From the NCBI GenBank assembly GCA_033398695.1, contig CM065814.1, positions 77,456,358 to 77,520,357 on the forward strand: a DNA stretch of 64,000 nucleotides, read 5' to 3'. Below the pieces are notes generated by a model, which saw only the letters and a program-made list of their open reading frames with translations, did no database searches and was not told where the DNA came from. A program made the translations under genes and the position numbers. Shown here piece after piece: positions 33,565-43,196 of the stretch. Source of the stretch: Orobanche coerulescens. Its lineage: Eukaryota > Streptophyta > Magnoliopsida > Lamiales > Orobanchaceae. The first letter of the stretch is position 1; the number at the start of each line of letters is the position of its first letter.

Positions 33565-35563
33565 TCAATAATCGTTACATAAATAACATAAAGGGAAAAA
33601 AGAGGGAAAAAGTAGAGAAAAAAGCAAATAAAAAAAGAGAATGAATGAAAAAAAAAGAAAAAAAAAAAGAAAAAAAGATAACATGAAATATAATAAAATA
33701 GGAATTAAAAAAATAAAGAATCTGACTCCATCCACCATCCGTATTCTTTCCCGCCACATTTGCCTCTCCATCGCCATACTTTCTCCAATTCCAAGAAACC
33801 GCATATCATTTTCAATCATCTTTATCCAAGTTTTCTTGGGTCTTCCTCTACCTTTCACAACATTACTTGCTCCCCAACTTTCTAGCCTCCTCACTGGGGC
33901 ATCAATAGGTCTTCTTCTCACATGACCAAACCATCGTAATCGATTCTCCATCATCCTGTCTTCTATAGACGCAACTCTTACCTTCTCTCTGATCACCTCA
34001 TTTCTGAGCCGATCCTTTTTTGTATGACCACACATCCATCGTAGCATACGCATCTCTGCCACATTCATCTTTTGAACGTGACACTGTTTTACTGCCCAAC
34101 ACTCGGTGCCATATAACAGCGCAGGCCTAATTGCCGTGCGGTAAAATTTACCCTTTAATCTATGATGCATGCCGGTATCACATAAAACCCCTGTGGCACT
34201 CTTCCACTTCAACCACCCTGCCTTTATTCTGTGAGCCACATCGCCATCTAGCTCTCCATCCTTTTGGATAATAGATCCAAGATACCGAAAGAAAGTGGAT
34301 CCGTGAACAACTTTCCCATCAAATGTGATCATCCCCGCCTCTCTATCACTGTTTTCGCTAAACCTACACTCCATATATTCGGGCCTTACTCGCTCACCTA
34401 AAGCCTCGAGCTTCCAAAGTATCCCTCCAAAGTTCCAATTTCTGTTGCACTCCAACCTTCGTTTCATCAATCAACACAATATCATCTGCGAACATCATAC
34501 ACCACGGCACGTCATTTTGAATTTCTCTTGTCAATTCGTTGATGACTATGGCAAAGAGAAAAGGACTAAGAGCAGATCCTTGATGCACCCCAATCGTAAT
34601 AGGGAATTCTTCTGTCCTCCCAACATTAGTACGTACACTTGTACTAGCTCCCGCATACATGTCCTTTATAATGTCAATATATTTCCGCGATACACCCTTC
34701 TTTGCTAAGGCCCACCAAAGTACTTCTCTTGGTACTTTATCATATGCCTTCTCTAAATCAATAAAAACCATATGCAGATCTTTCTTTTTATCTCGATAAT
34801 GTTCCATCAACTGCCGGATAAGATAAATTGCTTCCATGGTCGATCTTCCAGGCATAAATCCAAACTGATTTTCTGTTATCTTCACACATTTCCTGAGCCT
34901 TTGTTCAATCACTCGTTCCCACAACTTCATGGTATGACTCATTAGTTTAATTCCGCGATAATTAGAACAATCTTGAACATCACCTTTGTTCTTATACAAA
35001 GGGACGAGAATACTTTTCCTCCATGCTGATGGCATCTTATTGCTTCTCCAAATCTTATTGAAAAGCATAGTTACCCATTCGATCCCTCTCTCCCCCAAAC
35101 ACCTCCAAATTTCAATAGGTATACCATCTGGTCCTTCTGCTTTCTTTGACCCCATCTTCTTCAATGCAATTGTCACTTCACCCTTTTGGATTCTTCTCTT
35201 AAACTCTCGGTTAACCATACTTGAGGGGATGTTTAAATTCCCAATATCTTGTTCTTGATGGCCATTGAATAGGGTATCAAAGTATGACCTCCATCTCTCT
35301 TTTATCTCTTTATCTTGAACCAAAACTTTTTGGTCAGTATCTTTTACACATTTAACTTTTCCAATATCTCGCGTCTTCTTCTCTCTCATTCGAGCAAGTT
35401 TATAGATATCTTTTTCCCCTTCTTTAGTATCTAATCTTGCATATAATTCTTGATTGACCTTTGATCGGGCATTTCGCACTGCCTTTTTAGCTTCTGTTCG
35501 AGCTTTCTTGTACTTCTCATAATTCTCATCGCTCGAGCATTTACCCGACCTTATAACATTCAC
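33565..35563 (-). pseudogene. RTE LINE reverse transcriptase and C-terminal region
   Basis: The RT copies LINE RNA at a nicked target. Visible from 35563 down are DGIPIEIWRCLGERG, SILVPLYKNKGD with CSNYRGIKL, AYDKVPREVLWWALAKKG, GVHQGSALSPFLFAIV and the catalytic MMFADDIVLI. The frame changes near 34440 (overlap 34470-34394) and then continues through ITFDGKVVHGSTFFRYLGS, LLYGTECWAVKQ, RMLRWMCGHTKKDR and a KGRGRPKKTW motif. The last part (about 33720-33565) is a T-rich run giving a Phe/Leu-rich artefact, so the true stop is probably near 33720. A break between 36036 and 35563 separates it from the endonuclease. Confidence 0.9.
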
Positions 35564-36035
35564 GTTTGGTCTTTATCGCTTGCTTAACTTCATCATTCCA
35601 CCAAGATGTGTCCTTACTTGATGGTCTGTTTCCTTTAGATTCTCCTAGGACTTCTTTTGCAACTTCCTTTATGTTGTGTTCCAACAAGTTCCACATCGAA
35701 TCTATATCCATCTCCGTGCAATCGGACCAAATACCACTATCGCAATCTTAGCCACAAAAGTATGTCGACTCTCCTTGGAGCTTCCACCACTTAATTCGAG
35801 GGTCAACTTGTGGTCTTCTCTTTCTTAAGTGCCTCTTACCTCGAAAGTCAAGCACCACAACCCTATGCCGTGTTGCAAGACTCTCACCGGTATTACCTTG
35901 CAATTAGTAAAACTTTTCCTCCAAACATTCCTTACTAAAAAGAAATCAATCGACTTGCATTACCTCCGTTTCTATATGTCACCAAATGAGAGTCCCTTTT
36001 CTCGAACCAAGTGTTCATAATACCCAAGTCATGAG

Positions 36036-36905
36036 CTAATGCGAAATCCAATATATCATTTCTGCTTCATTCCTGTCCCCAAAACCAAAGCCACCATGAA
36101 TGCTCTCAAAGCCATCTCTGCTAACACCGACATGCCCATTGAGGTCACCACCAATGATCAATTTCTCACCCATAGGAATTCGTTCGACAACCTCTTCCAA
36201 ATCTTCCCAAAATTCTTGTTTGATCGATGCATCCAATCCTACTTGTGGTGCATAAGCACTTATGATAGTTAGAAACTCATCCCCTATCACAAGCTTAATA
36301 CTCATTATTCTATCGCTCTTTCTTGACACTTCCACCACATCATCAATGAATTCTTTATCAATGACGATACCCACTCCATTTCTACTTCTATCCTTTCCAG
36401 AGTACCAAAGCTTGTAACCCCAAGGAGCTAACACTCTTGCCTTCTCGCCAACCCACTTAGTCTCTTGTAGACACATTATGTGAATTCTCCTACTTTTCAT
36501 AACCTCCCCCACTTCTGCTGATCTCCCCGTCAAAGAGCCAACGTTCCAAGTTCCAAACCGCACCTTACTACCCTTACTAGCCGCAAGAACTAACTTCTCT
36601 GTCTGTCCCCGTCCACGCTGAAAGGATTCTTGCACATTTGACACCACACCCATACTTCGAGGTGGCGCGCCGCTTCCGGGCGACGACCTAGCAACCCTTG
36701 CATATTTTCCACTACACCCGGGCCTATGAAGTTTAGCGCATCCTTGCTCATTTGACACCACCCTCAGATGTAAAGGTGGCGCGCCGCTTCTGGGCGACGA
36801 CCTAGAAACCCTCGCATACTTATCATTGCACCCGGGCCTATGAAATGCAGCGCGTCGCTTCTGAGGAGACGCCCCAACGATTTTCAATGTTTGATTCATG
36901 TCCAT
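36036..36905 (-). pseudogene. RTE LINE N-terminus and APE-type endonuclease
   Basis: This part nicks the target DNA. The N-terminal region contains two copies of a ~38-residue repeat with HRPGCxxKYARVxRSSP and GAPP...VVSN (about 36840-36640). The endonuclease starts at VRFGTWNVGSLTGRS and has LQETKWVG (catalytic Glu), NGVGIVID, ISAYAPQVG and IIGGDLNGHVG. It ends at 36036 before the conserved C-terminal SDH box because of a frame change or stop. Similar plant proteins are often annotated as craniofacial development protein 2-like, a mislabelled LINE product. Confidence 0.88.
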
Positions 36906-37091
36906 GGAATGTGACGAGTTTTACGCTGGCTGCCACTAACCTACCGCAACCCTCCTCTTTTATCCGGGCTTGGGACCGGCAATGGATGTCAAGAAGACAC
37001 CCACAGGCAATATACATATGCACAACAACACATATAAAACCAATTATGCGAATCTACATGATTCCATCAACACAACACTGGGTAATCCAAC

Positions 37092-37270
37092 GATCCAGCG
37101 CCCTTAGCATAGATCCTAAGATGATCCTGTCAGACCATAACGAGGTGGAAAACCCGTCTAATGATCCAGCGCCCTCAGCATAGATCCCAAGATGATCCCG
37201 TCGGACCATAATGAGGTGGACATCTGATCCAACGCCCTCAGCATAGATCACACGATCCCATCGGATCAAC
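37092..37270 (-). repeat. Gypsy-5 LTR subrepeats, three units right of the LINE
   Basis: Units start at 37092, 37163 and 37225 with GATCCAGCGCCCTCAGCATA and the core GATCCCGTCGGACCATAATG. The core resembles the third subrepeat in Gypsy-1 LTRs (3380-3438), and the position within the LTR is also comparable. Confidence 0.8.
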
Positions 37271-39082
37271 ACAACATAAATAATACAATTATGCATACAC
37301 ATATGCAAATCAACATTCTCATCAACATGAACAACATAACATGAACGACGCAATGACAATTCACTAGGATGACCTCATGTTAAACAACATGAATTATAAT
37401 ATGCATGATCAAAATCATTAACACTAAACCAATTCAATATAGAATACTTGCCCCGAGTCCTTCGGGAGCAATCTCGATGTCAAATCATCACCGACGATTA
37501 TCCTCGATGCTCGGCGATCCAACGTACCACGGACTATAGATAACTCATACCCTCATCTTTACCGAAACATATCCTCGATACTCAATTATGCCAATAACAG
37601 AAGTAAATCATATACATTACGATTTAACTCCAAAATCAGAAAAACGATATACAATCCAAGTCCCCAGAGTTCACGATAATAATCATTGTTATATGCATTA
37701 TAACGAAATGAAATTGAAATCATTCATTAAACATTATAACTGAGCAAGTAATAACTTGCCTCGATACCGATACGACGATGATGAAGCCACTACCAATCTC
37801 ATTGCCTTCGTCTACGAGCTCCTCGGCCCTGACCCATGCAATCACGAACATACTCGAACACGACTGCAACATACGGTTATAATCACCGATCAATAATCTC
37901 AACCTATTGAAGTAATCAAATAGCAACGATCCGATAAAAATCAACAACCGACAGAGCCAACCAATCAAACTTAACGGGTCAACGATACCTCGATCCTATA
38001 TAAAACCAAATAATATACTCAAACCATTGCGAATTCATATCCACTATATGGACCGAAATCCGATAATTACTAATCAATATAACCGATCGACAAACTCAAC
38101 GATTTCACAATATCTCGATTAGACACAAGCCCGAACAATCCAACTCAAACCATTACGAATTCATAACCAAAATACGATTACGGATACGAATGTAAAGGAA
38201 ATCATATTCGATGATCAATCACAATCTTTCCGGATTCCAAATTGATATCATGATTCATATTTCATCAAGAACATACCAATTCTACCACTACAATCAATGA
38301 ACATTCGATCTTCATAGCTAAAGATACCGATAATTCAACATACGATCGTCTTACTATGTTAAATTCATCAAGAAGTTCCTCGAGAATACTAAGTGCTTCG
38401 AAATCATGTTCATAGCCATCAAAACAACATAATTCGATATCCTTTAACATGTAGATAATCATCCAATTCGTAATCCAAGTCATGTATCATCGTATTCTTC
38501 AATATACATTTCACATAACCTCAAGAATCGTAACAACAACACCCTAATCATCATCATACGAATCAAATACGGATAACAATACCAAAAATCCGAAATCATG
38601 GTGTAACGCCCCGACTTTGTAGGTTAAATATTGGGGAAATAAATAAAAGGTAAATTTTGACAAAAATAATTTTCTTGAGAATATAAAAATATTCGCTTAC
38701 AAAGTCGAGTCGCTACAATAAAATAAAAATAAATACCTTTAAATAAGGTAACATTTCATCATAAATACGAGGTAAAAATTTGCGTCGGAAGAATAATTCA
38801 TAATTTATAAATTTCTGATCTACGTTACCCCAAATAAGTTTCAAACATTTGACAAAAAAGAAACATCATATAATAATTCCTCGTTCATATGCCCTCTCGG
38901 CTCGCTCCTTCGTCCATCCGCCTCGGTTCAACCTGCGGGTTCAATAAAGGTGGGGGTGAGCTTCCTTCAGCTCGTGGAAATCACACTGATCACAGTAATA
39001 TATAATCTCATGGAAAGCATAACATGAATAATCTATCACATTTTTCTCAACGTAAATGCATACACACAATATTACGCATAAC

Positions 39083-39288
39083 ACGAATATTGAGGTTGCG
39101 CAGGTGCCCCGCAACAACATTAGCATACACACAATATTACGTATAGCATGAATCTAGCACGCACAACGCGAATATTGAGGTTGCGCAGGTGCCCCCGCAA
39201 CAACATAAAACATACACACAATACCACATAACATGAATCGATCACATATGTGAATATTGAGGTTGTGCAGGTGTCCTCGCAACAACAT
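39083..39288 (-). repeat. Three subrepeats in Gypsy-4 LTR (~80-83 bp period)
   Basis: Three copies of GAATATTGAGGTTGCGCAGG followed by TGCCCCGCAACAACAT occur at 39083-39120, 39166-39205 and 39251-39288, with ACACACAATATTACG between the first two. Their place about 500-700 bp from the LTR 3' end parallels the different subrepeats of Gypsy-1 and Gypsy-5. Confidence 0.85.
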
Positions 39289-39881
39289 ATATCTTAACTT
39301 AGCCTCTTACATAAAAACAGGTTAGCCTGATTTACAACGTGCATAAAATTTTAAACATGAATAGAACATCACATACATAGTCCAATTAAAGAAATTAAAG
39401 TGATAGTGAAAATTCCCACCTGAATAAATGATGATGTGTGACTTAAAATGAAGATGTTCGACTCACAGTCCTAAGCCCGTAAATCCTCAATAAAGTCTAC
39501 ATATAATAATAATAACAATTAAAATCCTTACAATTTATTATTTATATCATAAATGAAATATACAAATATCACTATATAATAACTGAAAATAAATTATAAT
39601 TGCTTATTAATATTAATCGAAGAGTTAACATTATAGATGATTGAAATTAAAATATTTATGCAATAGTTTCGGATTAGTTATTAATATTAATTGAATGTCA
39701 ACATTTAAATGTCTCGGTCAAAATTAGGATTGAATTTAAGATTTAAAGTTGACTAGGGTCAGATTGTAAGAATTGAGAAGCTGATTGGGTTAAAATTAAA
39801 TTAATTTAAATTGTTTGGGGCTGAAATGAATGTTTCTGAAAGATGTGAGGGCTTAAATGCAAAACCCTAATTTCTCGCGGG

Positions 39882-39889
39882 TATATAAA
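39882..39889 (+). promoter_or_regulatory. Plus-strand TATA box with pyrimidine-rich leader (predicted)
   Basis: TATATAAA in GCGGGTATATAAACCC is followed by a long C/T-rich tract (39920-39990) that resumes after the AT-rich TIR element at 41373-41435. This is core-promoter layout on the plus strand, opposite to Gypsy-4. The TATA itself is almost palindromic (GGGTATATAAACCC), but the C/T tract favours plus-strand use. Confidence 0.5.
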
Positions 39890-40000
39890 CCCTTAATATA
39901 ACCCTAGCCGACCTGGAATTCTTTTCACTTCATCCTCACCGATATCTCTCTCTCCTGAACTCTCTCTTCTCATCTCACCTCCCGTCCTTTCTATGAGCTT

Positions 40001-41372
40001 GTTTACTTTTTACTTAACCAGCTTAATGCTTAATCAGCTTAATCGATCAGCTATATTTTGTTGTTTACTTTCAACTTAATGATCTTAATAATGTCTTTTT
40101 CATTAAGCAACTTTTGGGGTGTCCTTACCATTAAGCCAGAAATACTTTCTCAATATACCAAAATTACCCTCTCTAATAATAAAAGAATTGAGTATATATA
40201 GTATAAATTATCATATAATCTTAATTATAATTGAGTATATATAGTATAAATTTAAAATATATATTAATATTATATATTTAAAATTCATAAAATATAAGCT
40301 ATTTATTGATAAAAAAAATTAATATAACTATATATATTAAAATATAACTTAAGATATTTATAAAAATATTATCTGATTATTTAAATATACCTGAAAATTA
40401 TAATATGATTTATGAATATATATATGTTATAATATAAATTAAAATATATATTATGTTATATTATATAAATTGATTTTTTTTATATTGACTATTAAAAAAT
40501 TAATATAACTATATATATTAAAATATAACTTAATATATTTATAAAAATATTATCTCGATTATTTACATATACCTAAAAATTATAATATGATTTATGAATA
40601 TATATTATAATATAAATTAAAATATATATTATGTCATATTATATAAATTGATTTTTCTTATATTCACTATTAAAAAAATTAATATAACTATATATTAAAA
40701 TATAACTTAATATATTTATAAAACTATTGTCTAATTATTTAAATATATCTGAAAATTATAATATAATTTATGAATATATATTATAATATAAATTAAAATA
40801 TATATTATGTTATATTATTTAAATTGATTTTTTATATTGACTATTAAAAAAATTAATATAACTATATATTAAAATATAACTTAATGTATTTATAAAAATA
40901 TTGTCTGATTATTTAAATATACCTGAAAATTATAATATGATTTATGAATATATAATATAATATAAATTAAAATATATATTATGTTATATTATTTAAATTG
41001 ATTTTTTTATATTGACTATTAAAAAATTAATATAACTATATATATTAAAATATAACTTAATATATTTCTAAAATATTTTCTAATTATTTAAATATACCTG
41101 AAAATTATAATGTGATTTATGAATATATATTATAATATAAATTAAAATAAATATAATGTCATATAATTTAAATTGATTATATAAACTAAAATGATCAATC
41201 TGTCCTTTATCAAAAAAGACTTAATTCATATTGAGGGGTAAAATGGTCGTTTCTGTCATTCAGATAGTTCATTCAGAAAAGAAAGAAACAACAAGATATT
41301 TTTTCAAATCAGACAGATTAATCCAGTCAAACAGCTTAATTTATTCAGATATTAATGGAAAAAAAAGTAAAC
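40001..41372. mobile_element. TIR-flanked AT-rich element (MITE-like)
   Basis: The segment begins GTTTACTTTTTACTTAACC and ends AAAAAAAAGTAAAC, the inverse of the start. Extending outward, GAGC(TT)GTTTAC faces GTAAACCGCTC. Inner copies GTTTACTTTCAACTTAATG and TTAAGCAGCTTAAT-type motifs support a non-autonomous DNA transposon with subterminal repeats. It interrupts a C/T-rich tract that resumes on the other side. I could not define a target duplication or a superfamily. Confidence 0.55.
40321..41183. repeat. AT-rich tandem array, five units of 155-181 bp
   Basis: Units starting AATATAACTATATAT lie at 40321, 40502, 40681, 40855 and 41029, giving lengths of 181, 179, 174, 174 and a shorter last unit. 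Each contains CTGAAAATTATAATATGATT and AAATTGATTTTT. The composition is about 85-90% A+T. The array fills most of the TIR-flanked element. Confidence 0.9.
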
Positions 41373-41439
41373 CGCTCCTATCTCTCCGATCGGGTCACCC
41401 CTCTCTCCCTCCACAGTCCCCCCTTTTCTCAACAGTAAA

Positions 41440-41458
41440 ACACACACACACACACACG
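41440..41458. repeat. (CA)n microsatellite
   Basis: About nine CA dinucleotides lie in the resumed C/T-rich leader, just before the putative small reading frame. Confidence 0.9.
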
Positions 41459-41470
41459 AGCAGATTTCGC

Positions 41471-41581
41471 ATGCCATCCACATCACTCATGGCGGTGATG
41501 AAAAGTGAGGGTGCGGCAGAGGCGATTTGGTGGCCGGCGACAGCCCTACTGGAAAGCGGCGAGCTGTGGAAGGTGGAGCAG
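41471..41581 (+). other. Possible first coding exon (37 codons) or LTR leader
   Basis: An ATG at 41471 opens a GC-rich 37-codon frame beginning MPSTSLMAVMKSEG and ending ELWKVEQ exactly at CAG, with a GTAAGG splice-donor match at 41582. It lies downstream of the plus-strand TATA and C/T tract. A possible acceptor (TTTCAG) ends near 42252, followed in phase by DEQVLEGFA and a stop. I recognise no domain. LTR leaders often contain such GC-rich triplet-like stretches and donor motifs, so a buried plus-strand LTR leader is as likely as a host gene fragment. Confidence 0.25.
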
Positions 41582-43180
41582 GTAAGGGTTTGAAGGTTTC
41601 GGGTTTCTGCCCTCTAATAACCGGCGGCGGCGGCAGATTACACGGCGGCGAACGTCAGGAACTCAGGTATGGATCAGGTTTCTAGATCAGGTAAGTGCAA
41701 ATCGAGTTTCTGATTTTGGGATGTTAAAGGGGGTGAATTTCTGGTTTCGTTCGGGTTGGAAAATCCGAATTTGGATTTGGGTCTGAAGGTTTCTGCCAGA
41801 GCAGATAAATGTCGAAACTGTGAGGGTTCGGATTTCAGGTTTCTGAATAAAGTTTTCCTGATTTGAAGTTTGTGAGGTGAATGACTTTCAGCCATGGTTT
41901 GTTTCATTCAGCCGATTGGAAAGGCCATGGTTGAAATTCGGGTTAAAAGTGTTTTTTTTTTGAAAATATTAGTAGCCTTAACCGTACTTATGACTGTTGT
42001 TTGCATTTTTTCCTTCCATATGGATTTGCATTGTGCAACTAAGTAAGGTAACATTTTCCTTTAGTGTCTTATGGCACATGATTTCGTTAAATTGAATTGG
42101 TTCTAGCAAGAATAAGTGTAGAAGAAAGGACAAAGAATAGGCTCCAAGAAGGTTATGCGTCAGTAAACTGTATTTGGTTTTTGATTTCTGAATATGGTTT
42201 GTATCTCGTTTTTCATTTGAAATATAACTTCGTTTCTGGATTGATGATTTCAGGACGAACAAGTGTTGGAGGGGTTTGCGTAGCAATTAATGTTTTAACG
42301 TATAGGAGGTATGAATGGATCGACATCATAGCAGGAATAAGAAAACGAGAATACGATTTTGGAAAATTCGGCAGAATACCTTACAATTGAGATTCGGATG
42401 ACCTGCTGTATTGGACTAGTTGTGGTTTGTAATCTGATCAGAACTCTGATGCCAGAGTTTGAACCTCCTGTCGATGGCTTGCAGTTGTTCATTCTCCTTC
42501 GGTTGTAAATTTTCTGGCGTGAGCTTTGTTGCAGATTTGTATATTGTATTTTATTTTTCTATATATTTTTTTTTGTTGTTGTTGGATGTTGAACGATGGA
42601 TGTAAAAGATTTATGCTGTAGGAAACTTAGTGTATTTACAGGTATAGATTTTTGAGTGTTTTAGTTGAACTAGGATTATATGTTGATAAACATTGAGTAA
42701 TTCTGATAAAGTGAGAACTCTTGATAAGGAACGATGACTGCACCTGATGTCTCTATTGTGGTTAATTAATTTTAATCAAGTTTGGTTTAATTAAGACATG
42801 ATTAAAATATAAATAGTATAATAATAATAATAATACTGATAATAGTAAATGTGGAATAACAATTAATTAGAAATATTGATAATAAAAATCTGAAAATAAT
42901 AAAGATAATAATAATAATATTAATACTTAATAAAAATGGTATTAATACTATATAAATAGTATTAATGATAGTGTTAGTGTTATACTCGAACAATTAATAA
43001 CACTATTATAAAACAAATAATGACCACTTGAATATATATCTGACAAAATGATTCGGGCTAGAACTTGTGATACGTCGAAATAAATGTTCGTGATCCTCTA
43101 AATGAAATTAAAGAACATGAAATGCATTATAATATTATTATTAATAATAATATTGCATTATGAAAATGGCGGGTATTACA

Positions 43181-43196
43181 TCCTATCCCTCTTAGA
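43181..43196 (-). other. Gypsy-4 polypurine tract
   Basis: The minus strand reads CTAAGAGGGATAGGA immediately before TGTAATACCCGCC, fixing the 3' LTR start. Confidence 0.85.

Larger units (their letters stand above)
33489..37005 (-). mobile_element. RTE-type LINE (non-LTR retrotransposon)
   Basis: A minus-strand LINE of about 3.5 kb ends (at low coordinates) in a (TTG)n tail preceded by AATCATTTTGGGACTAAGGC, the usual 3' end of plant RTE elements. It encodes an APE-type endonuclease and a reverse transcriptase with no separate ORF1 and no RNase H, which fits the RTE clade (BovB relatives). The 5' end lies near 37005, at CTTGACATCCATTGCCGG on the minus strand; the exact boundary and target duplication are uncertain. 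It sits within the Gypsy-5 LTR subrepeat array. Confidence 0.9.
28099..38601 (-). mobile_element. Gypsy-5: non-coding (LARD-like) gypsy-type LTR element; outermost host of the nest
   Basis: A minus-strand element has a left (3') LTR remainder at 28099-29902, an interior at 29903-32400 and a right (5') LTR from 32401 that is cut at 38601 by Gypsy-4. The polypurine tract (AAGTGGTGTAGTA beside the left LTR) and primer-binding site (TGGTATCGGAGC beside the right LTR) are present. The 2.5-kb interior has no gag or pol. The overlapping LTR segments (28099-28949 and 37752-38601) differ by about 4-5% by eye, making this the oldest datable element here. Both outer ends fall outside the window. Confidence 0.82.
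32401..38601 (-). repeat. Gypsy-5 5' LTR, interrupted by a LINE and truncated by Gypsy-4
   Basis: In plus-strand reading it begins TGTAATACCCCAAATCCGACC beside the primer-binding site. It holds the LINE at 33489-37005 and a broken array of ~60-bp subrepeats on both sides of it (33429-33486; 37092-37270). It continues to CATGG at 38597-38601, where Gypsy-4 enters at a site whose undisturbed counterpart is 28945-28949 (CAAGG). The stretches 32600-33430 and 37270-38600 hold no gene I can support. Confidence 0.82.
38602..43180 (-). repeat. Gypsy-4 3' LTR with additional insertions
   Basis: In plus-strand reading it starts TGTAACGCCCCGAC and ends GGCGGGTATTACA, followed by the polypurine tract. 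At 4579 bp it is much longer than the others because it contains at least the AT-rich TIR element (40001-41372) and possibly a further plus-strand segment (about 39800-42700) with its own TATA. AT-rich stretches with (TAA)n runs lie at 39480-39760 and 42800-43155, including a near-perfect palindrome at about 43125-43155. Orientation is inferred from pol and the polypurine tract. Confidence 0.7.

Noticed and set aside
36036..36905. Host craniofacial-development-like gene
   Set aside because: It is the LINE endonuclease: RT follows downstream and the (TTG)n tail closes the element.
33429..37270. CRISPR-like spaced repeats
   Set aside because: Units are adjacent, diverged ~60-bp LTR subrepeats split by a LINE in a plant genome; there are no spacers of constant length and no cas-like genes.
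42097..42390. 97-residue plus-strand frame as an independent gene
   Set aside because: The sequence lacks recognisable domains and overlaps a putative intron and exon boundary; kept only as part of the low-confidence finding at 39880-42560.
38602..43180. Reading 38602 as the start of a plus-strand LTR of a separate element
   Set aside because: The ends TGTAACGCCCC and GGGTATTACA fit either strand, but the adjoining polypurine tract and pol at 43181 onward are minus-strand and the subrepeat position matches minus-strand LTRs. The plus-strand TATA inside remains unexplained.
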